Shown here piece after piece: positions 10,878 through 20,950 of a stretch of 64,000 bases of DNA. Position 1 is the first letter of the stretch, and each line of letters opens with the position of its first letter. Origin of the DNA: Fonsecaea monophora (taxonomy: Eukaryota > Ascomycota > Eurotiomycetes > Chaetothyriales > Herpotrichiellaceae); contig NW_019174003.1 of the NCBI RefSeq assembly GCF_001642475.1, positions 1-64,000 on the forward strand. Reading direction: 5' to 3'. The notes beneath the pieces were generated by a model. It saw nothing but the letters and a program-made list of their open reading frames with translations, did not search any database and was not told the DNA's origin. The position numbers and the translations under genes are program-made.

Positions 10878-11271
10878 ATGCCATCACTTCAAAAAGTCAA
10901 GACGGCCACAATGGACAAGTTGCGCTTGGCCCGCAAATGGCTCAAAGGAAAGCTGCGAGGACGACTCGAAAAGGCTCCAAAAGAGAGCAAACTCGTCATT
11001 GTAAGTTGAGGATGACACGCCTCATGCGGAACGAGTCACTGAACTGATATGTGCCGCCTGAAGGGACATCCAACTGATTTTCGACGCGAGAACATCACCT
11101 TGGGAACAGACGTTGACGGGTACAAGTCTCCGAGACGAGCGCTTTTCCTACGGAACATTTGCTGATGTGTGATCTCTCAGAAACGCAGTACTCGTGGAAC
11201 AGGCCCGGGAAGATGCCCAAGCGATGCACGTTGCCTCGAAGACACGGACCACAGACAACACAACAGGATGA
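10878..11271 (+). CDS. small hypothetical basic protein, three exons
   Basis: I do not recognise the family with certainty. Exons 10878-11000, 11064-11119 and 11181-11271 join to 89 aa. Intron 1 (63 bp) starts GTAAGT; intron 2 (60 bp) starts GTACAAG, has a branch-like TTGCTGATG and ends CTCAG. The first exon is strongly basic (KLRLARKWLKGKLRGRLEK) and could be an amphipathic helix; the second carries GHPTDFRRENITLG. PTDFR-like motifs recur in small fungal proteins as I recall them, but I attach no function. The second ATG at 10911 (CACAATGG) has a better context and would give 78 aa. Without the second intron the frame would close at 11165 and give 74 aa. Confidence 0.55.
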
Positions 11272-11514
11272 AAGTACAACAGGCACAACACACAGGATTC
11301 TTCAGCCAAACGAAGAACAGCTATGCTTGAGGTCACGGTGAAAATGAACCCAAGCAACCGACATCTGCGGAGGAGGATAGCAGATTGTAAAGATGCGCAT
11401 GTACTCGAAGAGCTCGCTGCTGGTCAGCTTGTGGTTTTCTGAGCTGTCATGCCGAGCAAGACCTTGGATAGGCTGATTCAAACAGGATAAGGGTACAAAG
11501 TTTTGTGGTGGCAC

Positions 11515-12711
11515 TCAAATGATGAACATGGGCACTTCCTCGAGTCGCGATTTCTTGTCCTGTTCCTTCCCTTCCAATCCGAGTTTTCCATTTGACTGTG
11601 GCACTGCTTTTGATCTGCGTGCTCCGCTAGAAGACTCATGCACCGTTGCTATTGCGCCAGAATCATCATCCAGATCCACGACAAACTTGCGCGCCGTGGA
11701 TTGCTCACTTGAGCTGCCGCTAACTCCAGCTTGCCTATGCTGTCGGACACTGTGGTGAGAGATTCGAGACGTTGGTGCAGCTGCCAGACCGTCCTGCAAA
11801 GTTCCCAGCTGTTCCATGGACCCCAAGGTCGAGAGGCGACTGGAATTGTCACGTTTTGACCATGTACGCCGTACGTGTGCATCTTCTTCGACCAGATTGC
11901 CAGTGCCGTCTTTGTTGTTCTGAATTCTAGCGAGACCCATGCCAGCCTTTGTACTGCTCGAAATCCCCTCCAAGCCAACGAGCGATTTCTTCGGTTGACT
12001 GCCACTGACCATCAGTGGGGCTAGACTGGTGCCGGTCCACAAGTCGTCGACGATCTTGTCTTCGTTGTCTTCGTTCTCCTCATCTTCGAGTGTTGGATCT
12101 CTCAGGACTTGTCGCAACGTCTTTTTCTGCTTGTTTTGCAAGGCAACCGATTTGAGTCGTCTCTTTGTCCTCTCAGACATAGGCGATGTAGGTTCAGGGA
12201 GGGGTTTCGGAGCTGCTTCTCTTGCTTGTTTGATCAATCGCCTGTACTCGGCATGATGCAGATGTGCGGTATATGACTGTGCGACCGTCTGGAACTCGTC
12301 TTCCACCATAATGTAGATATCGTCCCCATCGTACCCTTCCCGCATGAGCCTGGATCACAGTGAGAACAACGCTCCGCATAAAATCGACTAGCATCACTCA
12401 CACTGTGGACGGAGGACCACGAATAGGAGACGACGAAGGAGCTCTTCCTAAGCATACAAGCATCAGTCACAATCTGTTCTATACCACCTCAGTTCTCTTT
12501 TCTCCTGGGGGGAAAACGCACGGCTTGGATCTGTCAAGGGAGTCGGTTTAGGGGATCGGCCCCGGTCAATCGCATGCGCGTTACCGGCTGACGACTTGTC
12601 GCTGCGCGATGGGGAAGATGCTCTCTCATGCTTGATCCGAGGCGCGCTGGCCACCCGTGCTTTCTTTGCTGGCGGGAGACGGTCATCCGCCCAGGGCAAA
12701 GTGCGGGCCAT
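11515..12711 (-). CDS. conserved fungal protein of unknown function, three exons
   Basis: Exons are 12522-12711, 12402-12447 and 11515-12349, giving 356 aa. The introns are 74 bp (GTGCGT, branch GACTGATGC, CTTAG) and 52 bp (GTGAGT, CCAG). The N-terminus has a basic, NLS-like patch (PPAKKARV) inside a Ser/Pro/Arg-rich leader. The best candidate for a conserved core is MREGYDGDDIYIMVEDEF followed by SYTAHLHHAEYRRL, which reads like a helical module; the rest is polar and probably disordered, with an acidic run (LEDEENEDNED) and a DLDDDSG patch. The start at 12711 has a strong context (ACCATGG). The upstream open frame has only a TTG. Nuclear location is a guess from the basic patch. Function unknown. 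Confidence 0.75.
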
Positions 12712-13366
12712 GGTTCTGTGGTTCTGGAGGACTGCAGCCTGCAAAAGACCCTAACACGTGGGAAGCTCAAGGGGGATCTGCCCGTTGCGGATTGCTGTGT
12801 CTCAAAAGCAGTCTACCCGTATGCATGTCTGCCTTCTCGGTTGGACGCGAAACTCGGAGGTAGTGAGGACGTCGTCACAGCTAGAAAGTGTGAACAAACC
12901 GCATGTGCGAGGTTGGAGGCCACATTGAACGGCGGATGAAAAAAAGTGCCCCGCTACACACCCTCACTACACACGTATGGGATACGTTTCATCCACCAAA
13001 CAGTCTCTTTCAAGAGCTGAATGGTACGGCTATACCGAGTACTCAATACGCAAATGGCTCCTAAGCCCGATCTTAGAGGTGATCGCAAAGAAGTGATTAT
13101 ACAAGAAACTTTGATATTTTGAGATGCCCTTTTTGCAGCCTTGAAACGCATCTAATCAGCCCAGGGTATCATTTTCCACTCACGCAGAGTGCTCATAACC
13201 CATATTGTCGCCACCAACTCCATGTAAACGTGGTCGATCACGTTCTATCCCGCCCGCCCAAATGCACGTCGTAAGAAGATCTGAAATCTGCATGCGCAAC
13301 TTGTAATGCAACCCCACCGACAGAACACCGTCGTTGTATGACCAATAACCTAGTTCATCAAAGCTC
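12712..13366. other. intergenic region upstream of conserved unknown gene, 3' of TOA2
   Basis: About 655 bp between two minus-strand genes. It should contain the promoter of the gene starting at 12711 and the 3' UTR of TOA2. No supported coding frame. Confidence 0.5.
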
Positions 13367-13857
13367 CTATGCCTCGCCAGGTTTCTTCGAATTGCAGCTG
13401 ACAATCTTGACTTTGTCTGCGTGGAACTCTTGACCGCCATCACTCTTGAACTTGACGTCCTTAACGAGGAAAGTCCACACATCGTCGCAGAATCGATAGG
13501 TCTCCAGGTGACCCTGCGCAATTGTCAGCAGATCCATCATAGATTTGTCAATCTGATGCCGACCTTGAACGTCAATCTCGACTTGACCTTCTCTGCTAGT
13601 GTCTCAGCGATTGCGCGATCGAAGTTGCTCAGGATCTTCATAGCCAATTGTGGTTCGATTCGGCCGTCATTTATGAGATCGTCAATGGTATCGATAAGCG
13701 CCTCGCCGATGCTATATGGACTGTCAACATCTTCTCCGGCTGGTTTTCTTGAGTGAGTCGCTGGGTAGCGGGGATATAACAACTCAACAGTCGCTGTGTC
13801 ACAAAGAGCAACCTACCTACTGCCGCGGTACAGCTCGTAATACTGCTGCGTCGCCAT
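13367..13857 (-). CDS. TOA2: transcription initiation factor IIA gamma subunit (Toa2), three exons
   Basis: Small subunit of TFIIA, which stabilises TBP on the TATA element in RNA polymerase II initiation. Exons 13817-13857, 13564-13711 and 13367-13513 join to 111 aa, the usual length. The product starts MATQQYYELYRGSSIGEAL, followed by the hallmark helix DLINDGRIEPQLAMKIL and FDRAIAETLAEKV, then the beta-barrel part with GHLETYRFCDDVWTFL and VKIVSCNSKKPG near the C-terminus. Intron 1 (13712-13816, 105 bp) ends ATATAG; choosing this acceptor rather than the upstream ACAG gives the conserved SSIG junction. Intron 2 (13514-13563, 50 bp) has a GTCGGC donor and a CTGAC branch. The 5' end overlaps another open frame on the same strand (13671-14252). 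Confidence 0.93.
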
Positions 13858-14252
13858 CCTTTTGCTCTCGTGGTCTCGTCTGTATTGCTCAAACTTTGGA
13901 TACTCCTGGAGACTATTATAGACCGAGGGGTTCCTCCTGCAACGAGATAGACCAAAGCTGAGGCGAGAGTGAATGCGGTGGGATGGACGAGATAGATGAA
14001 CCAGAGAAGTAGCCTGGATTGCCTGGCAGCCTTGGAGGCGAGGAGGGTCTGATTGGCGAAAATTATTGGCTGGAACATAATCTCCGGGCTTGGCATTAAT
14101 GAGAAATATGATTGGATACTTCCTGCTTCAGTCGAAACCCCCGCAATAACTTCTGGGCCTACCTTGGGCTGCACTACAGCGTAATAGTACTGGGTGAACC
14201 TGCGAGTCTCCCATTCTTTCGCAGCCGATCTGGGGCTGAAAGTACCTCCCAT
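13671..14252 (-). CDS. putative small membrane protein ORF overlapping TOA2
   Basis: Open frame of 193 codons in a frame different from TOA2. The first roughly 110 residues look like real protein: QYYYAVVQPKVGPEVIAGV, then SYFSLMPSPEIMFQPIIFAN, and a hydrophobic stretch LLLWFIYLVHPTAFTLAS followed by ALVYLVAGG, likely one or two membrane spans. After GGTPR (near 13930) the frame becomes Ser/Arg/Thr-rich and loses protein character, while the TOA2 frame just downstream reads NPSVYNSLQEYPKFEQYRR and runs without a stop into the TOA2 ATG. So the true 3' end is uncertain: an unseen intron, a one-base indel, or a chance frame. The ATG at 14252 lies only 17 bp from the divergent ATG at 14270. I do not recognise the family. 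Confidence 0.4.
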   Translation of the reverse strand: MGGTFSPRSAAKEWETRRFTQYYYAVVQPKVGPEVIAGVSTEAGSIQSYFSLMPSPEIMFQPIIFANQTLLASKAARQSRLLLWFIYLVHPTAFTLASALVYLVAGGTPRSIIVSRSIQSLSNTDETTRAKGWRRSSITSCTAAVGRLLFVTQRLLSCYIPATQRLTQENQPEKMLTVHIASARRLSIPLTIS

Positions 14253-14269
14253 CTTGAGTATTTGCGATA

Positions 14270-14605
14270 ATGAATCAACAGGCTCTAGCCCTGTCCACGG
14301 CCATCTGCTGTGGCCGGCGACATGTGTTGAAATGTACGACGAGCCAGCATCGCTTCAAGTCTACTGCGACGAGTACTAAGGAATCCGGGGACAAATCAGC
14401 TAATGCAGAGGACGTTGCGAGGAAGAAAGAAGCGTTTGACAAGCTGAAGAAGACACACAAGAGTATGGCCGATGCCGATGAGGAGATGCGGCAAGCTATG
14501 GAGAATCTAGCAGGAGATGGGGGAGAAGCTGGACTCGAGCTCGAGGACGGCAAACCTGTTTCCATGAAGAGGGGTGTGCGAGAGAACATGTTCAGATATA
14601 TCTGA
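14270..14605 (+). CDS. small conserved fungal protein, probable mitochondrial
   Basis: A 111-aa intronless frame. The N-terminus (MNQQALALSTAICCGRRHVL, then Arg/Lys/Ser/Thr-rich to about residue 40) has the composition of a mitochondrial presequence without acidic residues. The remainder is a charged helix (AFDKLKKTHKSMADADEEM) followed by a short Gly-rich turn (GDGGEAGLELEDGKP) and a basic end (MKRGVRENMFRYI). I recognise the style of a conserved fungal small protein but cannot give a name or function. It is divergent to, and almost touching, the minus-strand ORF that starts at 14252, and convergent with the GILT gene. Confidence 0.75.
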   Translation: MNQQALALSTAICCGRRHVLKCTTSQHRFKSTATSTKESGDKSANAEDVARKKEAFDKLKKTHKSMADADEEMRQAMENLAGDGGEAGLELEDGKPVSMKRGVRENMFRYI

Positions 14606-14762
14606 GTATGGTGGCTAAAACGGCAAACGACATGATCGCAGTCCTCACAAACGCCATGTGTTTGAGACCAAGTTTGTGATGAAGCTCGGACTCGGGTATC
14701 GTATAAGCTGAACAACGGAATCTGCTGAAGCTCAACAACCAGCAAAGAAGCAAAGCGCCATC

Positions 14763-15611
14763 CTAGCCATACAAGTTGTTGATATCACGAACAAGAGCGT
14801 CCACGGAACTGCCTCCTGGACAATCGTACCACTGTCCCCCATCACGGATGCATCGAACCTTGTCTGCGAGCCTGACTGTGCAACTCTTTGTCACATTGTT
14901 CTCTTGACTCCTTTCGATACTGGCTCGAAGCAGATCGATCCCTTCTCCCTCGTCACTGATGCATGAATTGAGCTGTTGGAAGTCGAGACCATGTTCCATG
15001 GCACAGCTCTGGACAAGGTCTCGTTTTGGGATATCCGGATACTCGGAGATCATGCAGTTGGCAAATCCGAGCCATAGTTTGACTTCGGGATAGACTTTAG
15101 CTGCGCAAAGGAGGATAATGTTACCCAGGCACTCGCCTGGTCCATGTTTACATGAAACCGCGTCGGAGTGAGGATCGATACTGTGGTAGAGTGAGCGATG
15201 GCTCATATCTCAGGCTGAGAACAGGACGGCATACCTTCCAATGAATGACATTGTTAAATTGACCTTTTCATTCACCTGGATCATCGTGGGCACTATCAGC
15301 TCACGCAGGCAATCCCGTGCGTCTGGACATTTGGACATGACATGTATTTCCAGCGCAACTTTGTCTCTTGATGCTCCATCCTCCACGATGTCTGATGATC
15401 CTTGGGATAAGGTTGGGTCATAGTGGTGGTGGCAGACGAATGTAGTGCGGAAGAGGGAGAAAATCACCAGTATCGTGAGGATGGCTGGGATGACGCTTCT
15501 CACGAAGAAAGGTCGTCGAGGAACATGTTGGTCGGGGAGAGCATGAGCCTTAGACTCGGCGTGTTTGTGTAGCGGGAGCTTTTCCTCGGAGTGTGGCGGC
15601 TGGAGAACCAT
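14763..15611 (-). CDS. GILT-family thiol reductase-like protein, membrane-anchored, two exons
   Basis: Exons 15235-15611 and 14763-15180 with a 54-bp intron (GTATGC...ACAG) give 264 aa. The thioredoxin-like GILT core is clear: VALEIHVMSKCPDARDCL, then FIGS-IDPHS across the splice junction, the signature CKHGPGECLGN, and late cysteines (CAMEHG, SCISDEGEG, VRCIRDGGQWYDCPG). A hydrophobic segment at about residues 35-54 after a short basic, cytosolic-looking N-terminus suggests a type II signal anchor instead of a cleaved signal peptide. The presumed active site is C-x5-C (CPDARDC), not the animal CxxC. Expected place of action is the secretory or vacuolar lumen. An upstream in-frame ATG at 15629 is possible; 15611 has the better context (ATCATGG). 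Confidence 0.87.
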
Positions 15612-16959
15612 GATGGGTACAAAGAGCATTCAGTGTACCGAGTATACTATTAGCGTGAGGGATGCGGTCGGGTGCAAGTGGCTTTCGCAGGTATCGTTAT
15701 GTTGAGAAATGAGGGGGGAATATCGGGCTGCCTTGGCGAATCTGCTCGCCTGCAACCCCGTAGCGGGTGGCCTGCAGGGGCTTGTGCAGTGGAGTGGCAG
15801 GTACCGATGCACCATCCGGAGTACTCCGTGGCACCAAAGTGTCATCCAGGCGTCTGCCTGATGCGACAGGTTTGCGAGATGAGGTGGCTTCATTTTCTCG
15901 ATATGATGATATTACAACCCTCCTTGATAGATTACCGTGACAGATACAACAGCCTGTGTACCTAAGTAGTCCTTGTCAGGGTGAGGAAAGGGGGGCATAT
16001 GTCCAAAGGTACATGTCAAGATGTACACGTATATTACGTAGCGAGGTAGGTACATTAAGCATAAGACAGGTACCTACTCAGGTACTCTAACTTCCCTACG
16101 GAAGGTGCCTAGGTAGGAAAGTGCCGAGTCCTTCCTCCCAAGCTGTCTACCTCCCGTGCACCCCTAATAATAATACCTACGGTGCCAGGCAATCCTTCAG
16201 GCCAGAAACTAACCGTGCCGTTATCGCAGGTTCAATTAGGCAAAATCGGTCACCTCGATTTATTTGAGGGGTTTCTTTACGTAGTACCTCCCTCTCTGCG
16301 GCCCATAGCGAGCTCCGAAAAGCGGTCGTAGCCCTGCCTTAAGGTAACCTGCCATGTGGCAGCGCAGTCAAGCGCAGTCTAGAGTACGAGGTATAGCAGA
16401 CAGCATCAATTCGCCGGTCTAGCCCCCCAATTTTCTTCACCACCCACGCATCCGCTCCCAAGCCTCATTCACTAGCCACTGCATCTTATGCACAACAACC
16501 TCCTCCTGTTGGTCTCCGCCAAAAGCCTGTGCGCCTAAAGATGCCCTGAAACCTTTTTCAGATGGTTGCTGATTCGCACTCGAAAAAAAAAACCGAAGCT
16601 TGAGGCTGACTTTTCCCCCTTCCCCTTCAAAGTCCCAGGGTCACATTCCGACTCCCCAGCGTCACATCTGAACCACGAGATATAGCGATCGAAACCTGTT
16701 CATTACGGGTACAATCTTCTTATTCAGGCCTGTTTCATCCATGAATCTTCACGATCTCGCACCCGCAGCTTGATTCTCGAACTGACCTTGAAGAATTGAA
16801 AGATTTCGACAACCCTGACACCCTGCTGCTACTCGTAGATCGGCCCCGACTCATCCTTCGATGCTGACTTGGTCGCCTCGCACGTGAGTGTACAGGAGTA
16901 TCAATTTGTGCACTTGTCAGCGATTCGAGCTTGCCAAACCCCCAATCCGCCACCCGACA
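15612..16959. other. divergent intergenic region, GILT gene (-) and sugar kinase (+)
   Basis: About 1.35 kb with no supported gene. It carries a cluster of GGTA/TACC-rich words (listed separately) and a long pyrimidine-rich stretch at about 16430-16640, likely the leader and promoter of the kinase gene. Confidence 0.5.
16045..16185. repeat. cluster of GGTACCTA / CCTAGGTA-type words
   Basis: Within 140 bp there are repeated, partly palindromic words: GGTAGGTAC (16045), AGGTACCTAC (16069), AGGTACTC, GCCTAGGTAGG (16107), CTACCTCCC and ATACCTACGG. They are imperfect and irregularly spaced, so this is a word cluster and not a strict tandem array. Confidence 0.6.
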
Positions 16960-18780
16960 ATGTCGGAGCAAGCCTCACATCGGTCGGCCAGCAATGGAAG
17001 CCCGCCCCCTGATGATCTCGAGCACGAACTCGATGCCTTTGTACAACCGCTGCTTATTGACGATAACGTGGTACACAGCCTGGCATATAAGTTCTCCAAG
17101 GTATATGGGGAGCTAGCCTTATGCTCCGAAGAGCAATTTCTGCCTACTCCTGTCACCAAGTTGCCCACTGGTCATGAGACTGGTCAGTTCCTGGCCATCG
17201 ATGTTGGAGGCACCAATCTTCGAGTTGCATTCATCGAATTGCTGGGCGACGCGGAGGAGCTGCTGCCTACAGCCAATGAAGTGGAACGATCACGTGAGAC
17301 TATTCGGAATGCTCAACGTCCTCGTGTGCGACGGACGCTGGAGAAGGCGTGGCCCATCGGAGAGCATTTGAAGATGGACAAGACAGAGGACCTCTTCGCC
17401 TGGATTGGCGACTGTATAGCAGAGGTCGTTGGGGATCGGTTGACCTCAGATATGGGCAAGGTGGATGTTCCCGACGAGCTCCCAATGGGCATCACTTTCA
17501 GCTTTCCCATGATGTAAGTCGAGACGGTGTATGGAAGGATCCAATCACTGACAAGGGACCTAAGGCAAACCGAGTTATCCGCCGCGACGTTGATGCCCAT
17601 GGGGAAAGGTTTCACTATCAGTTCTGATCTCGACCTTGGATCTACTCTATTACAAGGCTACGCCCGCCACACACGCCGACAATCTCCCACAAGCTCGTCA
17701 CCAAAAGCAAAGCGGAGAAAGCTCGGCCCCCTTCCCCGGCTCAAGATCACTGCCATCACCAACGACACGATTGCCACTCTCGCTTCTCTGGCATACACTG
17801 TCAAATCCCTCCCCAACTCTCGGGTCGTCGCTGGCATCATTGTCGGCACAGGGTGCAACGCTACGATTCCCATGAAGTTCTCAAACTTGGGAGAGGCCAA
17901 AGTCGAACCCATCAGAAAGAACAAACCTCATGCTACCGAGACGGTTGTGAATACTGAGATCACAATCGCCGGTGCTTGTGGCCCTTTACAGGATATCACA
18001 ACGGAGTGGGATCGTCAATTGGACCTGGCGTGCGCGCGGCCGGGCTTTCAACCCCTGGAATACATGACTGGAGGCCGATACATTGGAGAGCTGATTCGCA
18101 TTATTTTCTTTGACTACATGACGCGTGCCCACAAACCACCGGTGCCAGCAGCTTTTCTTCCCGCCACGATTGTACACAGCTATAGTTTTAGCACCACCTT
18201 TGTGAGTGCCGTCGTTGCTCGAGCCCGGTCAGATTCAGAATTGGCTGGTGAACTAAAGCGTCGCATTCCTCCCCCCGAATCTTCGAACTGGGGATGGACA
18301 CCGCATTCGGCCGGCGCACTCCGCAAAATTGCGCAGCTGGTTCAGGTTCGGTCTGCTGGGCTTATTGCAGCCGCCACAGTCGGACTTCTGGCTACTGTGG
18401 GCGAGATCGCACTGACAGAGCCTGGCAGCCCTGCGTCAGTTCCTGATGCGATGGTCTTGACCGACAGTAAGCCAGCATCCCCCAAGTCAAGCGTACCTTC
18501 TCTTCCACAACGTGACGTGAGAGATGGGCTGTCGCCCGCCCCCGGAGCGACAGCGTGGAAGTCAGGACCCGAGGAACTGGTTATCGCTTATACCGGCGGT
18601 ATCATTCAACACTATCCCAACTTCAAAGAGCAATGCCAACGGTTTATCGACCGGCTGGTAATGAGAGCAGGTCCTCAAGACGGCGGTAAGAGTGTGTTCC
18701 TAAGAGAAGCTCGGGATGGCGGCATTATTGGTGCTGGTGTCCTTGCAGGGATGGAGACTCAGGAACGGGGCTTGTCATAA
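16960..18780 (+). CDS. hexokinase-family sugar kinase, probable N-acetylglucosamine kinase type
   Basis: Exons 16960-17513 and 17565-18780 with a 51-bp intron (GTAAGT, branch CACTGAC) join to 589 aa. It has the two-lobed hexokinase fold with the catalytic parts intact: phosphate-1 loop LAIDVGGTNLRVAF (about 80-93), sugar-binding TFSFPM, the junction segment ATLMPMGKGF, the catalytic Asp in ITNDTIATLAS, GTGCNATIP, and the adenosine loop around VIAYTGGIIQHYP. Insertions set it apart from glycolytic hexokinases: a basic stretch RRQSPTSSSPKAKRRK before the catalytic Asp, and a Ser/Pro-rich loop of about 70 residues near 490-560. These fit the atypical fungal group that includes GlcNAc kinase and HxkC/XprF. 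Because the catalytic Asp is present I favour an active kinase, but the sugar is not decided by sequence. Confidence 0.85.
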
Positions 18781-20950
18781 CAAGCCTAGGCCTTGACGTG
18801 TGCGACATCTTCGTCGCATCTGGATATGCTCTTTTGCGACTTTTAGTTGCGGCCAGCAGAATGTAGGCACTGCCAGCCATTCGATTGAACAGATGAGACG
18901 ATTGATCGACAGGAGACAAGTCTCGAGGATTCGTGGGAAAACCCCGGTGGTTCAATCATAGGGGAAATTGTGAACTCGAAGCACGCATGACGCAGGGTCA
19001 ACCCCCTGCGTCTGGGAGGACTGTGAAAGGAGCTGCTGGACCGTTTAAGAAGCCTCGGGTCCAGTAGTACGGTGCACCATTAACGAGGTGGTTCCTCAAT
19101 CTGTCACGGACCCCTCGTACAAACACTCCGTGCGACGGCGGGTGATGCTGACGCAGACATTCTCGTACCGAGTACTCGCGCGTACTTGAACACTTAGCGA
19201 AAGGAAAATTGGCCTCGTGGATTGGTGGCGAGGCAGGTTAGTGGGTTCCAAGGGCGCAGGCACGCAGGCTTCAACCCCGCGAGTTTTAACCGAAGGATCC
19301 AAGGACCAGGTTAGGATCAGCACCAGCACAGACACCACAATGAAGGGGTCCCACGCAGGACTTGGGAGATCTCAGTGCGCGACCAAGTGTATTTTGAGGA
19401 ACAAAGGCGGCCCGCTGGGTACATACCCTATCAGTACCAATATACATAGACTTCTAACAAAGGAGAGAGGTCTGGCTGGGTAATCATCGATTTGACTGAT
19501 GATTACTCGAAAAAGACTCGATGTCATCAGATGAATCATGACCTCCCGATTCTGAAACGGAATGACCCCGGGAGACGATTCGACAACTTTTGGAGATCTC
19601 CGGCTGTTCTCGACGGCCAACCAGCCATGAGTGGCTGCAGTGCTTGCATCAAGCTTGGACCATCTCTTTTGTGTCTGTGTGTTCATTGCCTTGAACGGGC
19701 CATCTCAGCGTCGCCGAAGTGTATCCATCAAACCGCTGCAGGTCTCAGGGTCCAGGCCAAATTGAGGCATTCTGATGGTGCTCAATGGTTACTCCGGATG
19801 AGGTGGAAATATTCCGTCCAAACTGTATGAGGTACTGCTCGGCTGTGTGACCGGACTCGATGCTGTACTGGCTGAGGAAGGAATGCGTGAACCCCGGATG
19901 CGCGTGTACTATTAGGCGACTCGGTGAAATCGAAATTTGTGACCATTTTGCATGGGGACATTGTTGTTGGTTGGGATTGAACACGAGGATCGGTACGTGT
20001 AGACGAGCGCAGCCAGCCCAAGTTGATCGACGTCTCGGAGACACGCGACCAGCACTTGGACAGCAATTCATGCGAGACTCCTGCTCCTGCCCTGTTGGGG
20101 TTTTCAGGGCTTTCCGGCTTCCTAGGCTTGATCTTCCCTAGGCACCCTCGGCACCGAGCGAATGTGATCAGTAGGCTCCATGCTGGATACATGGGCTCTT
20201 AGCTCTTGCCCCGTCAGCTCTCGCTTTAACCCAAGAAGGGGCTGATTGACCGAAAAATGGCGTAAGGAGATCAGCCCATCCACCCTCTGGGCAGTGGGCA
20301 CCACTGGCAACCCGCCCTAACCACCTTCCCCCGGTCGACGCATTTTTGGTTGCGGAATTCCTTTGCCCCCAAATTCCCCCCCAGGAGTCCAGGACCGGGT
20401 CTGGGTCTCAGGTGCCGATGGTGTTTTGGCTGGGCCTGGTGCGCATGTCGGTGTGGAGAGGGTCATCTTTTTCACGTTTTCACTTCGACCAAGAACTGAG
20501 TGATGTGCACTGAACGGCCAACGGGCCCTCCACCTTTTCCCACTCACCCGCATTTTTTGCTTTGGCTGCATGATCATTACATCGATCCCTCTTTCTTGTC
20601 CAAACCACTTATTTGTATACGACACTCGTCTTCTCGACATCGGCTCGGTCAAACTCGAACTCGTTAACGTCGCTCGTTGCTCCTGCAGCAAAACCATCTC
20701 CCGTCGCCCCTCGGAAGCCTCTGTCTCCACCACTTTAGTCGGTGTCGTCCATCGACTTGCTTCAACCTTCTCCGGTGCCTGAGAACCTGACTTGCCTGCT
20801 TCCCCCGTCGATTGCGAGAGGCGTACCTTGTCTTCTGCTCTGCTATGCGCAGAGTGTCGCAGAATATCCAGTCTTAATGGGCGCAGTCGGACTTTCACCC
20901 TCTTGCTCGCTGCGCACGGGTTGCTTTACTTGGAAAGCCAGAGAAGAAAC
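18781..20950. other. long intergenic region (2.2 kb) before membrane-protein gene
   Basis: The longest gene-poor stretch of the window. Several short frames on both strands (for example 19745-20071 and 20317-20898, both minus) have no recognisable family and end without splice partners that I can defend. From about 20570 the plus strand is C/T-rich (TCGACATC, CTCGTTGCTCC), suggesting promoter and 5' UTR of the gene at 20951. No tRNA-like cloverleaf was found by eye. Confidence 0.45.

Noticed and set aside
12463..12744. Upstream extension of the conserved unknown gene to 12744
   Set aside because: The frame begins with TTG; the first ATG is at 12711 in a strong context.
13712..13730. Alternative TOA2 acceptor at ACAG before TCCATATAG
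   Set aside because: It keeps the frame but inserts residues into the conserved SSIG junction; the downstream ATATAG acceptor gives the family sequence exactly.
20317..20898. 193-codon minus-strand frame
   Set aside because: Low-complexity, Arg/Pro/Ser-rich and antisense to the C/T-rich leader of the next gene, which produces such frames by composition.
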